Source of the DNA: an uncultured Eubacterium sp.
GTDB lineage: Bacteria; Bacillota; Clostridia; Lachnospirales; Lachnospiraceae
Assembly (NCBI GenBank): GCA_937915825.1
Contig: CALGGT010000090.1
Span: 1 to 19,172, forward strand
DNA: 19,172 nt
Direction of reading: 5' to 3'
Positions 6,298-14,503 of the stretch are shown here, piece after piece. Under the pieces are notes generated by a model, which did no database searches, was not told the origin of the DNA, and was given only the letters and a program-made list of their open reading frames with translations. The position numbers were made by a program, and so were the translations under genes. How positions within the stretch are numbered: position 1 is the first letter of the stretch; each line of letters begins with the position of its first letter.

Positions 6298-7752
6298 TTA
6301 TACATGAATTTCTGCCTTCATTCCCAACAGGTCTTTATTTTCTTCCAGGATCGGCTGGATCACTTCGTCCAAAAATTCCTGAACCTGACCGGGGGCTCTT
6401 CCTACATAACGTTCCGGACGCATGGTTTCTTTTAAATCCTCATAACCCATGGGGAAACTGTCACTTTCGGCAATTAATTCCAGAAGGTTGTTATCCTTTC
6501 CTTCCACCTTAACATGGGCACCGGCCTGCATGGACAATTCACGGATCTTCTCATGCAGCTCCTGGCGATCGCCACCGGCTTTTACCGCGTCCATCATAAT
6601 GTTCTCCGTGGCCATAAAGGGGAGCTCCGACATTAAGCGCTTCTCGATGACTTTCTCGTAAACAACCAGACCATCCACCACATTCAGATACAGATCCAGG
6701 ATCCCGTCAATGGTTAAAAACGCTTCTGCCACACTTAACCGCTTATTGGCGGAATCATCCAGGGTTCTTTCAAACCACTGGGTAGCCGCCGTGATGGCGG
6801 GATTCAGCGCATCGATCATAACGTAGCGGGACAAAGAGGCGATTCTCTCACTGCGCATGGGATTTCTCTTATAGGCCATGGCCGAGGAACCGATCTGACT
6901 TTTCTCAAAAGGCTCTTCCACTTCTTTCAAATGCTGCAGCAAACGAATGTCATTGGAAAATTTATGGGCACTGGAAGCAATTCCCGCTAACACATTACAA
7001 ACTCTGGTATCCAGTTTTCTGGAGTACGTTTGACCGGAAACCGGGAAACAGGAAGAGAATCCCATTTTTTCCGCGATCCGACGATCCGCCTCTCGACACG
7101 CTTCCTCATCCCCTTCAAACAATTCCAGGAAGCTTGCCTGGGTGCCGGTTGTTCCCTTGGATCCTAACAGTTTCATATGGGACAGCACATGATCCAGGTC
7201 TTCCAGATCCATTACCAGTTCCTGCATCCAAAGGGTTGCTCTTTTCCCCACCGTTGTGGGCTGAGCCGGCTGGAAATGAGTAAACGCCAGGGTGGGAAGT
7301 TCTTTATATTGATCCGCAAATACCGATAACTCCCGGATCACATTCACCAATTTTTTCTTCACCAGACGAAGACCCTCTGTCATAAGGATCACATCCGTAT
7401 TATCTCCCACGTAACAGGAAGTGGCTCCTAAATGAATGATTCCGGCAGCCTTTGGGCACTGCACGCCGTAGGCATATACATGACTCATCACATCGTGTCT
7501 TACTTCCTTTTCCCGCGCCTTCGCCACCTCATAATTAATATCCTCTGCATGGTCCTTTAATTCCTGGATCTGCTCATCGGTGATCCTGGGATTCCCGTTG
7601 GCATCTTTCAAGCCTAATTCCTGCTCGGTTTCCGCCAGGGCGATCCACAATTTTCTCCAGGTTCGAAACTTCTTATCCTGAGAGAAGATGTATTGCATTT
7701 CCTTACTTGCGTATCGTTCCGATAAAGGACTGATGTATCCGTCTGTGTTCAT
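6298..7752 (-). CDS. purB: Adenylosuccinate lyase
   Basis: Cleaves SAICAR and adenylosuccinate, releasing fumarate, in purine synthesis. The fumarase/aspartase superfamily signature is GSSAMAYKRNP at residues 288-298, with the mobile-loop serines. Catalytic-region histidines are seen in RHDVMSHV (His86) and THFQPAQPTT (His159). The length, 484 residues, fits the longer clostridial and eukaryote-like branch rather than the 430-residue Bacillus form. GAGGTAG lies just upstream of the start, nine bases after purF, so the two are co-transcribed. It is the last gene before the terminator. Confidence 0.97.
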   Translation of the reverse strand: MNTDGYISPLSERYASKEMQYIFSQDKKFRTWRKLWIALAETEQELGLKDANGNPRITDEQIQELKDHAEDINYEVAKAREKEVRHDVMSHVYAYGVQCPKAAGIIHLGATSCYVGDNTDVILMTEGLRLVKKKLVNVIRELSVFADQYKELPTLAFTHFQPAQPTTVGKRATLWMQELVMDLEDLDHVLSHMKLLGSKGTTGTQASFLELFEGDEEACREADRRIAEKMGFSSCFPVSGQTYSRKLDTRVCNVLAGIASSAHKFSNDIRLLQHLKEVEEPFEKSQIGSSAMAYKRNPMRSERIASLSRYVMIDALNPAITAATQWFERTLDDSANKRLSVAEAFLTIDGILDLYLNVVDGLVVYEKVIEKRLMSELPFMATENIMMDAVKAGGDRQELHEKIRELSMQAGAHVKVEGKDNNLLELIAESDSFPMGYEDLKETMRPERYVGRAPGQVQEFLDEVIQPILEENKDLLGMKAEIHV

Positions 7753-7761
7753 TTTTCTACC

Positions 7762-9174
7762 TCACTTTTCATAGGATCCCCGGATATCTCCTTCCGGCGG
7801 CGCTACCGGGTAATTTCCGGAGAAACAGGCATCGCAATAATTGCAATCCCCTTCTGTTAATTCCTGTAACCGTTTCCCATCCAAATATCCCAAAGAATCC
7901 GCGCCGATCATGGAGCAGATCTCATTGACCGTATTATTATAAGCGATCAGCTGGTCGCAGCTGGGTACATCCGTTCCGTAATAACAGGGATAGAGAAAAG
8001 GCGGCGAGCTGATCCGCACATGAACTTCCTTTGCTCCTGCGTTCTTTAACATTCGGACGATCCGTTCACTGGTAGTTCCTCTGACAATGGAATCATCTAC
8101 CATAACGACTCTTTTCCCACGCACAACTTCCTTCAAAACATTTAACTTGATCTTAACGCTGCTCTCCCTGGCCTGTTGCCCCGGCTTAATAAACGTTCTT
8201 CCTACATAAGAATTCTTAATAAATGCCACGCCATAAGGAACCCCCGATTCTTCCGCAAATCCCATAGCCGCTACATTTCCGGAATCCGGCACGCCCACAA
8301 CAATATCCGCGTCCACCGGATGCATTTGCGCTAAGATCCTCCCGGCTGTGATCCTGCTTTTATAAACGCTGATGCCATCTACGTAGGAATCCGGTCTGGC
8401 AAAATAGATGTATTCAAAAATACAACGGGCCGCGTTCTCTTTACACATTTCCCGGTCGGACTGAATGCCGTTCTCATCCAACATGACGATCTCCCCGGGC
8501 AGGACATCTCTTACAAATTCTGCATCGATAGCATCCAGGGCACAGGTTTCAGAAGCCAAAACATAGGCATCCTCCCTTTTCCCGATCACCAGGGGACGGA
8601 ATCCAAAAGGGTCTCTGGCTCCGATTAATTTTCTCGGACTGGCGATCACTAAGGAATAGGCACCCTTTAATTTCTTCATGGCCTCCTTCACTGCCTCTTC
8701 CGCCGTCGGCGATGTCAAACGCTCCCTGGCAATTAAATAGGCGATCACTTCCGTATCAATGGTTGTATGGAAAATACCACCGGTGTATTCCATCTGGGTT
8801 CTCAGCTCTCTGGCATTTACCAGATTCCCGTTATGGGCTAACATCAAGGTTCCCTTTACATAATTTAAAACCAGGGGCTGTACATTTTGTGGAATACTGG
8901 CTCCCGTAGTGGAATACCTCACATGTCCCACGCCGATATTTCCCTTTAATTTCCCCAGGTTTTCCGCATCAAACACCTCATTTACCAAACCCATTCCCTT
9001 GTGAACGGAATAGGAACCAACCGGGCCTCTGGTATCGCTAACGGCAATGCCGCTGCTTTCCTGACCACGGTGTTGAAGGGCAAACAATCCATAATAGATG
9101 GATGCCGCCACATCGTTCCCCTTTGTGTCATAGATTCCCATGACTCCACATTCCTCATGGATTTCCTGATCCAT
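7762..9174 (-). CDS. purF: Amidophosphoribosyltransferase
   Basis: First committed enzyme of purine synthesis: PRPP plus glutamine to phosphoribosylamine. The sequence MDQEIHEE-CGVMGIY places Cys9 as the Ntn glutaminase nucleophile after an 8-residue propeptide. The PRPP site reads VVMVDDSIVRGTT. Cysteines in CIFEYIYFARP, DVPSCD and CNYCDACF match the [4Fe-4S] ligands of the Bacillus subtilis type, so oxygen sensitivity is expected. It has 470 residues. The ATG at 9174 overlaps the stop of the upstream GH3-like gene by one base (TAATG). Confidence 0.97.
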   Translation of the reverse strand: MDQEIHEECGVMGIYDTKGNDVAASIYYGLFALQHRGQESSGIAVSDTRGPVGSYSVHKGMGLVNEVFDAENLGKLKGNIGVGHVRYSTTGASIPQNVQPLVLNYVKGTLMLAHNGNLVNARELRTQMEYTGGIFHTTIDTEVIAYLIARERLTSPTAEEAVKEAMKKLKGAYSLVIASPRKLIGARDPFGFRPLVIGKREDAYVLASETCALDAIDAEFVRDVLPGEIVMLDENGIQSDREMCKENAARCIFEYIYFARPDSYVDGISVYKSRITAGRILAQMHPVDADIVVGVPDSGNVAAMGFAEESGVPYGVAFIKNSYVGRTFIKPGQQARESSVKIKLNVLKEVVRGKRVVMVDDSIVRGTTSERIVRMLKNAGAKEVHVRISSPPFLYPCYYGTDVPSCDQLIAYNNTVNEICSMIGADSLGYLDGKRLQELTEGDCNYCDACFSGNYPVAPPEGDIRGSYEK

Positions 9175-10577
9175 TACGATTCCTCCATTTCATAGTCTTT
9201 CTCTATAATGCCACGAAGTATTTTACTTCGGATCACACGAATGGCTGCCTGGTTGATCAGGCGTTCATCGATTTTTTCAAATATCACGGCCTGTTCCACC
9301 GTGGTAATGGCCGCTCCAATGTTGGCCGGGTCGTAAAGGACGTCTACACCGGCGTTGATCATCTGCGTTACGATTTCCTTTGAGGTATATTGATTGGTAA
9401 GAGAGGGGGCCTGTAAGGACTCTGTCATTAAGAATCCGTTAAATCCCATTTCATCTCGTATCAGTTTCTGGATAATGGTTTTCGACATAGGCAAAGGGTG
9501 TTCGGGATCCAATTTCGACATGGTCACGTTCCCCAGGACCATACCGGCCGATTTCTTCATACCGGCAAAGGATACCAGGTCTTCCTTTCGAAGCTGGGAC
9601 AAACTGGTATCCAGAGAAAGAGGAACCAATTGATGATAATCGGCTACGCTGGAAATCCCGGGAAATACCCCGGTTACCGTTGATACTTTTTTCCCTTTGG
9701 TTCCTTTCAGGATCGCCTTGGTAATCTTCTTAACCGAATCCGCGTCGGTTCCATACAGCCGATCTTCGTAATCGTCGACAACGTATTTGTCCAACAATTC
9801 CGTCCTTCTTTGAAAATATCGTTTGCGGGCTTTCTGATACCGTTTCCAGATTTTCTTTTGTTTTTTCTTTCCGGTTTTTTCAGAAATCTTCGGTGGCGAC
9901 GGCTCCTTGCCGATGCAGGAACGAATGGCTTCCTTTACCGCTTCCTCATTAACCGGTGTTTCCGTATGAGCAAGTTCCGCCTTGGGCGCCAGATTCAGAT
10001 TGACGCCTAAATCTGTGCATTCGTCCGCCCAATTGCTTCCCATCCGCTTAAAAGCATCCTCTTCCATGTAGCTACTGACCTTGGAAGGCTCCGCATAGGC
10101 CGTATAACCGAAATCCCGGTGTTGATAAGCGACCGAGTAGGTTCCTCCTCCTTCCTCGGTCATTCCAATGTAAAGAGGGATATCTTTCACCTGAGAAAGC
10201 TCACGGGTCAGTTCCTGTACCTGTTCCCTGGAATAAAAATTATCTTCTTCCAGGATCACGCCACCCAGATGATATCGTTCGATCAACTCCCCCATACGCT
10301 TCGTATACTCTCTGGTATTTGTTTTATTTTCATTTAACCCGTTCAGATTCACAAAGAACATCTGACCGACTTTTTCGTTTAAGGTCATGTTGCGGACGAT
10401 CTTTTCCGCGATCTCCGTTGCTTCTGCTTCCGACACCGTTACTGCCTGGCCGGTTGCCGCATTCTTCTTGGTTTTTTCCTTATCCGCCGTATCCGTTTTC
10501 TTCTTACAACCGAAGAGGATTCCTGCGGTCAGAAAGAAGATCAGACACAAGACCAACGATCTTTTGAAATGATCCAC
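9174..10577 (-). CDS. GH3-like lipoprotein with altered active site
   Basis: The N-terminus is a lipoprotein signal with lipobox LFGC (Cys24), then a Lys/Thr-rich linker and a glycoside hydrolase family 3 barrel like NagZ beta-hexosaminidase: EKVGQMFFV near 68, GVILEEDN at 106, TEEGGG at 140, LGVNLNLAP at 190, GVFPG at 303, FNGFLMTESL at 380. Several key residues differ. The usual KHFPGHG is TGVFPGI. The Asp nucleophile of the S/T-D-D-L motif is Glu386. DxEGGR is TEEGGG. The loop dyad Asp-x-His survives as Asp313-Tyr-His315. A basic insertion fills about 226-260 (many Lys/Arg). It starts with GTG at 10577, preceded by AAGG and six bases after aroC. It is probably surface-anchored; activity is doubtful, and a binding or atypical enzymatic role is possible. 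Confidence 0.85.
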   Translation of the reverse strand: MDHFKRSLVLCLIFFLTAGILFGCKKKTDTADKEKTKKNAATGQAVTVSEAEATEIAEKIVRNMTLNEKVGQMFFVNLNGLNENKTNTREYTKRMGELIERYHLGGVILEEDNFYSREQVQELTRELSQVKDIPLYIGMTEEGGGTYSVAYQHRDFGYTAYAEPSKVSSYMEEDAFKRMGSNWADECTDLGVNLNLAPKAELAHTETPVNEEAVKEAIRSCIGKEPSPPKISEKTGKKKQKKIWKRYQKARKRYFQRRTELLDKYVVDDYEDRLYGTDADSVKKITKAILKGTKGKKVSTVTGVFPGISSVADYHQLVPLSLDTSLSQLRKEDLVSFAGMKKSAGMVLGNVTMSKLDPEHPLPMSKTIIQKLIRDEMGFNGFLMTESLQAPSLTNQYTSKEIVTQMINAGVDVLYDPANIGAAITTVEQAVIFEKIDERLINQAAIRVIRSKILRGIIEKDYEMEES

Positions 10578-10583
10578 TTTTTT

Positions 10584-11678
10584 CTACCTTTCATAAAACG
10601 TAAGAATTCCATCCAAACGAGCGGTCATATTCTGAAGCAATGCATCCACCAACGTAAGAGCTGTCATCGCTTCCACCACAGGCACCGCCCGGGGCATGAT
10701 CACCGGATCATGGCGGCCGCCGATCTCAATCTCGATCTCCTCCTGCTCACGATTCACGGTCCTTTGTTTCTTATGAATGGAAGGGGTTCCCTTTATGGTC
10801 GCCCGTAAGATCAGATTGCTTCCGTCACTGATCCCGGCCAGAATCCCGCCCGCGTGGTTGCTTGCTTTGGAAATCTTTCCGTCCATCCTAACAAAAGCAT
10901 CGTTGTTCTCCGAGCCTTTGTTCTCTCCTACTTTGCATCCGTCGCCGATTTCGACCGCCTTCACCCCTCCTATGGACATAAGGGCTTTAGCCAGGTTTGC
11001 GTCTAATTTTTCAAATACCGGGTCGCCCAATCCAGCCGGGATTCCGGTTACCTCACATTCAATAACGCCTCCGGTAGAGTCCCCCTCCCGGATGCATTGT
11101 TCTAAATATTCCTTTGCCTTCTGGGCACTGTCCCCATCCGGCATGCGAAAGGGATTCTTCTCGATCTGAGTCAGATCTCTCTTTTCCGCTTCCACCGGAC
11201 CAATCTTCGTAACGTAAGCCGTTACGGAAATCTTCAATTCCTTTAGGATCTGTAAAGCCACCGCTCCCGCGGCCACCCGGCCAATGGTCTCTCTGCCGGA
11301 AGATCTTCCGCCGCCGCGATAGTCACGAAATCCGTATTTGGCATCATAAGTATAATCTCCGTGCCCCGGTCGATAATACGATGCGATCTCCTTATAATCC
11401 CCGGAACGCTGGGTATGATTGTAAACCACCATGGAAATCGGGGTCCCCGTGGTCTTCCCTTCAAATACGCCGGATAGGATTTCCACCTGATCGGACTCTT
11501 TTCTAGGTGTTTGATACGGGTCCTGACCGGGCTTTCTTCGGTCCAGACACTTCTGGATCACTTTCTCGTCCAATAAGACGCCGGCAGGACATCCATCCAA
11601 TACGACGCCTACGCCTTTGCCATGAGATTCTCCCCAGGTTGTAATCTTAAATAAATTGCCGTAATAGGATCCTGCCAT
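10584..11678 (-). CDS. aroC: Chorismate synthase
   Basis: Last step of the shikimate pathway, EPSP to chorismate with reduced FMN. The start MAGSYYGNLFKITTWGESHGKGVGVVLDG... carries the family's first signature (GESHG, residues 14-18). The second lies in YRPGHGDYTYDAKYG, and the third in DYRGGGRSSGRETIGRVAAGA. At 364 residues it is the usual length. The start at 11678 is chosen for AAAGGA eight bases upstream and its match to family N-termini; two upstream in-frame ATGs (11687 and 11711) have poor ribosome binding sites. It is the first gene of the transcript running to purB. Confidence 0.97.
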   Translation of the reverse strand: MAGSYYGNLFKITTWGESHGKGVGVVLDGCPAGVLLDEKVIQKCLDRRKPGQDPYQTPRKESDQVEILSGVFEGKTTGTPISMVVYNHTQRSGDYKEIASYYRPGHGDYTYDAKYGFRDYRGGGRSSGRETIGRVAAGAVALQILKELKISVTAYVTKIGPVEAEKRDLTQIEKNPFRMPDGDSAQKAKEYLEQCIREGDSTGGVIECEVTGIPAGLGDPVFEKLDANLAKALMSIGGVKAVEIGDGCKVGENKGSENNDAFVRMDGKISKASNHAGGILAGISDGSNLILRATIKGTPSIHKKQRTVNREQEEIEIEIGGRHDPVIMPRAVPVVEAMTALTLVDALLQNMTARLDGILTFYER

Positions 11679-11722
11679 ACCGTTCATCCTTTCTCTGATT
11701 TTCCAACACAACTTGCTTTTAT

Positions 11723-11751
11723 ATTGTAAAACTTTTCTCTCCGTTCGTCAA
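11723..11751 (-). promoter_or_regulatory. Promoter of the aroC-purB transcript
   Basis: TTGACG (11751-11746) and TACAAT (11728-11723) on the minus strand are spaced by 17 bases, giving a leader of about 40 bases before aroC. It lies back to back with the cheX-like promoter, with about 30 bases between the two -35 boxes. Confidence 0.8.
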
Positions 11752-11781
11752 CCGTATTTTCTTCTCAACCCCCCTTTTTTC

Positions 11782-11810
11782 TTGACTTTAAATGGGCTTT
11801 GTATTATAAT
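11782..11810 (+). promoter_or_regulatory. Promoter of the cheX-like/cheY unit
   Basis: TTGACT at 11782-11787 and a perfect TATAAT at 11805-11810, separated by 17 bases. Transcription should start near 11817, about 47 bases before the ATG. This is a vegetative-type promoter, not the sigma-28 (TAAA-15-GCCGATAA) type often seen at motility genes. Confidence 0.85.
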
Positions 11811-11863
11811 TACATTATAATATTTGTATCGTGATTCCCACTCAAGTGGAAAGGAGGGATTGT

Positions 11864-12721
11864 ATGTTCAGTCAGTTTTTCGGAGACTATCTGGTAAAAA
11901 AGGGATCGATGTCAGAATCTGATTTTTCACATTGTATGGATTATATGAAGGCGAATCGTGTGAAGTTAGGTTTGATAGCAGAATCAGAAGGATTATTAAC
12001 AAGGGAACAGACGAATGAACTGAATCAATTGCAGGCGCAAACAGATAAACGGTTCGGAGATCTGGCAGTTGAAAAGGGGTATCTCACTCCCTCGGATGTG
12101 ACCAAGCTGCTAGGGATGCAGGGCAGCCCCTATCTAATGTTTATCCAGGCATTATTAGAGAATCAGATCCTGGATAATGATCGGATCCAGGAGGAATTAG
12201 AAGATTTTCAACGAGATTTAAATATTACAAATTCCGCTTTGGAAGCTATTAAGATCGGAGATTTCGAACGATTGCTCCCCAACTTCTTACCGGATGACAA
12301 ATTTGTAGATCGCTTTGCTTTGGCTTTGCGAAATCTGGTACGTTTTGTTACTCCGTACCTTCGCATTGAACCGGCCATTACCACGAAAACCTATAAGGCG
12401 AAATATTTATCTTACCAACGTGTTGTCAGTGAGGAAGATGGTTTATTCGGATTTGCATCGGATACGCAATCCTTTGTCCCGATTGCATCCTCCTTCGCAA
12501 AGGAAGATTTTGCTACCACGGATGAAGATGTTTTAGATGCTCTTTGTGAATTTGCCAATTGCATTAACGGCTTGTATGCTTCGGAATTAAGTCATAAGAA
12601 TGTTGCGATGGATATGTTACCACCCGAGTTTTACGAAGATGGCGAATTAAAAGAACCAAACGATATTTATATCTTGCCGGTATATGTGGCCGGCGAACGT
12701 GTCGTTTTGTTGGCAGAATAA
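11864..12721 (+). CDS. GspE-N/MshEN-like repeats fused to a CheX phosphatase domain
   Basis: The first 130 or so residues hold about four copies of a short helical motif, clearest in LGLIAESEGLLTREQ and FGDLAVEKGYLTPSD, resembling GspE N-terminal/MshEN repeats, which in some proteins bind cyclic di-GMP. The second half matches CheX/CheC phosphatases: Asp225-x3-Glu229-x2-Asn232 (DALCEFAN), followed by Pro-Pro 21-22 residues later. Glu and Asn are the residues that attack CheY phosphate in this family. It has 285 residues. The start at 11864 has AAGGAGGG five bases upstream; the alternative GTG at 11831 is upstream of that site. cheY follows after 19 bases, so it probably dephosphorylates that partner. 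Confidence 0.8.
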   Translation: MFSQFFGDYLVKKGSMSESDFSHCMDYMKANRVKLGLIAESEGLLTREQTNELNQLQAQTDKRFGDLAVEKGYLTPSDVTKLLGMQGSPYLMFIQALLENQILDNDRIQEELEDFQRDLNITNSALEAIKIGDFERLLPNFLPDDKFVDRFALALRNLVRFVTPYLRIEPAITTKTYKAKYLSYQRVVSEEDGLFGFASDTQSFVPIASSFAKEDFATTDEDVLDALCEFANCINGLYASELSHKNVAMDMLPPEFYEDGELKEPNDIYILPVYVAGERVVLLAE

Positions 12722-12740
12722 GGAAGGGAGGATATCATAT

Positions 12741-13097
12741 ATGGCTAAAATATTAATTGTGGATGACTCCCGTACATCCCGTAAAATACTAAAATCGATT
12801 TTAACAGAGGCGGGGCATGAGATCATTGGGGAAGCAACAAATGGGGAAGAAGCTGTTAAAATGTACGACGAATTGAATCCGGATTTGGTAACCTTAGATA
12901 TTACCATGCCGGTTATGGACGGTTTGTCGGCTCTTAAGATCATTATGACCGATCATCCGGACGCTACGGTGATCATGGTTACCGCTGCCGGACAGAAATC
13001 CAAGATGGTGGAAGCGATCAAAGAAGGTGCTTCGGAATTCATTCAAAAACCGTTTGAACCGGAACAGATTCTTTCCGTTGTGAAAACCATTGTTTAA
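12741..13097 (+). CDS. cheY: CheY-like single-domain response regulator
   Basis: A receiver domain alone (118 residues) with no output domain. The acidic pair is Asp8-Asp9 (IVDDS), the phospho-acceptor Asp53 or so lies in LVTLDITMPVMDG, the conserved Thr is in VTAAG, and the Lys is in IQKPF. It should carry the signal from CheA kinase to the flagellar motor or another target. GGGAGG lies about nine bases upstream of ATG at 12741. It is co-transcribed with the CheX-like gene, the likely phosphatase. The kinase is not in this window. Confidence 0.92.
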   Translation: MAKILIVDDSRTSRKILKSILTEAGHEIIGEATNGEEAVKMYDELNPDLVTLDITMPVMDGLSALKIIMTDHPDATVIMVTAAGQKSKMVEAIKEGASEFIQKPFEPEQILSVVKTIV

Positions 13098-13102
13098 TGT
13101 GC

Positions 13103-13118
13103 CCTACGGATTCGTAGG
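13103..13118. terminator. Small hairpin just after cheY
   Basis: CCTACG-GATT-CGTAGG, a 6-bp stem with a 4-base loop, begins six bases after the cheY stop. No U-tract follows on the plus strand, so it may protect the 3' end rather than terminate. Confidence 0.4.
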
Positions 13119-13149
13119 ATGAGATGAAAACTGAAAAGATCTACATAAT

Positions 13150-13182
13150 GAAACTTCCGGATTGATTCAATCCGGAAGTTTC
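13150..13182. terminator. Strong hairpin between convergent cheY and lysC
   Basis: GAAACTTCCGGATT (13150-13163) pairs perfectly with AATCCGGAAGTTTC (13169-13182) around a five-base loop. It has a terminator-like G+C core but only weak T-richness on either side. As the strongest symmetric element in the gap it probably serves both transcripts. Confidence 0.65.
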
Positions 13183-13211
13183 TGCGTAAAATAATAAAAA
13201 GATAATTATAA

Positions 13212-13249
13212 TGATGCTGAGATCAAAAAAGTTTTTGACCCTGACATCA
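13212..13249 (-). terminator. Imperfect palindrome after lysC
   Basis: A 38-base interrupted dyad with TGATG/CATCA ends and TCAAAAA/TTTTTGA near the centre. On the minus strand it is followed by T-rich sequence (13211-13189, containing CTTTTTATTATTTTA), suiting termination of the secA-to-lysC transcript. Pairing is imperfect, so confidence is modest. Confidence 0.45.
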
Positions 13250-13279
13250 AGATAATTCAAACATTCATTGAGAATTCAA

Positions 13280-13753
13280 TTAGAAATCGAATTCCTTATG
13301 TACCGCGTTCATGGCACGCTCTGCATCATCCTTGCGGATCAAAACCGTAACACGGATCTCCGATGTGGAAATCTGATGAATATTTACATTGGCATCGTAC
13401 AATGCCTCAAACATACGTGCTGCTACGCCCGGGTTGGATTGCATTCCGGCCCCTACAATGGAGACCTTCGCCAGATCGTAATTTACTTTCACATCGCTGC
13501 ACTTTAAGCTTCCGCTGCGGTGACGCTCTACGGTATCCACCGCGGTTTGCGCCATATCTTCTGTCACAGTAAAGCTAATGTCTTTGGTATTGTCACGACC
13601 AATGGATTGCAGGATCATATCCACATTTACGTTATGATTTGCCAAGTGACGGAACAATTTAAATGCAACGCCAGGGCGATCCTCCAAACCTACTACCGCA
13701 ATACGAACAACATTCTTATCACAAGCGACTCCGCTGACTAACATTTTCTCCAT
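13280..13753 (-). CDS. lysC: Predicted aspartate kinase beta subunit from an internal start
   Basis: An in-frame ATG at codon 245 (MEKMLVSGVACDKN) starts a 157-residue product made only of the two ACT domains. It has a perfect AAAGGAGG eight bases upstream. Bacillus subtilis aspartokinase II is known to make alpha and beta subunits from one gene this way, giving an alpha2beta2 enzyme. Existence of the product here is inferred. Confidence 0.7.
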   Translation of the reverse strand: MEKMLVSGVACDKNVVRIAVVGLEDRPGVAFKLFRHLANHNVNVDMILQSIGRDNTKDISFTVTEDMAQTAVDTVERHRSGSLKCSDVKVNYDLAKVSIVGAGMQSNPGVAARMFEALYDANVNIHQISTSEIRVTVLIRKDDAERAMNAVHKEFDF

Positions 13754-14485
13754 TTTAACTTCCTCCTTTACGATGGTTCCTTCATTGGTATTCAGACTGG
13801 ACCTTACCTCTAATGTTACGCCATACTTCTTGGCCATTTCCACCGAACGATTGTGTAAAACCCCGGCTCCCAAACTTGCCAATTCCAGCATCTCATCGTA
13901 AGTTATTTCATCCAATTTCTTTGCGTCTTTTACAATTCTCGGATCGGCGGTATAAACGCCGTCAACATCCGTATAAATCTCACATTTGTCCGCATGCAGG
14001 GCCGCTGCCAAAGCAACTGCCGTTGTATCGGACCCCCCACGTCCCAACGTGGTATAATCTTCGTATTTACTGATTCCCTGGAATCCAGTAATGACCACGA
14101 TTTTTCTTTGTTGGATCTCATGAAGGATCCGTTCCGTATCGATACGACGCAATCTGGCATTCCCGGCATCCGCGGTGGTATGCATCGCTACCTGAAACGC
14201 ATTTAGGGAAATTGCCGGAACTCCTAATTTTTGCATGGCCATTGCCATCAAGGCGACGGAAGTCTGTTCTCCCGTTGTTAACAACATATCCAGCTCACGT
14301 TTGGAAGGTCGGTCGTTGATATCCTTGGCCATATCCAACAAAACATCGGTTTGTTTACCCATGGCGGATAAAACTACGACCACATCGTTTCCCTTCTCAT
14401 ACTCTTTGATACACCGCTGTGCCACATTGTAGATTCTCTCTTTATTGGCCACAGAGGTACCACCGAATTTCTTGACGACTAACAT
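13280..14485 (-). CDS. lysC: Aspartate kinase, alpha subunit
   Basis: Phosphorylates aspartate, the entry to lysine, threonine and methionine synthesis. The kinase signature KFGGTSV is at residues 6-12, and the amino-acid kinase core includes TTLGRGGSDTTAVALAAAL near 150. Two ACT domains fill about residues 250-401 (VVRIAVVGLEDRPGVAFKLF and KVSIVGAGMQSNPGVAARMF), the site of amino-acid feedback. At 401 residues it is the monofunctional alpha-beta type. AGAGGAG sits seven bases before the start; the gap to hom is 18 bases, so they are co-transcribed. There is no lysine riboswitch or T-box in front. Confidence 0.96.
   Translation of the reverse strand: MLVVKKFGGTSVANKERIYNVAQRCIKEYEKGNDVVVVLSAMGKQTDVLLDMAKDINDRPSKRELDMLLTTGEQTSVALMAMAMQKLGVPAISLNAFQVAMHTTADAGNARLRRIDTERILHEIQQRKIVVITGFQGISKYEDYTTLGRGGSDTTAVALAAALHADKCEIYTDVDGVYTADPRIVKDAKKLDEITYDEMLELASLGAGVLHNRSVEMAKKYGVTLEVRSSLNTNEGTIVKEEVKMEKMLVSGVACDKNVVRIAVVGLEDRPGVAFKLFRHLANHNVNVDMILQSIGRDNTKDISFTVTEDMAQTAVDTVERHRSGSLKCSDVKVNYDLAKVSIVGAGMQSNPGVAARMFEALYDANVNIHQISTSEIRVTVLIRKDDAERAMNAVHKEFDF
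13762..13769 (-). promoter_or_regulatory. Internal ribosome binding site within lysC
   Basis: AAAGGAGG on the minus strand, eight bases before the internal ATG at 13753. It is a better match to the anti-Shine-Dalgarno than that of the full-length lysC start. Confidence 0.75.
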
Positions 14486-14503
14486 ATCTTTTCTCCTCTT
14501 ATT

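Noticed and set aside
11679..11863. Purine riboswitch or regulatory RNA in the divergent gap
   Set aside because: The 185 bases are explained by two back-to-back promoters and ribosome sites; no conserved riboswitch pairing was seen.
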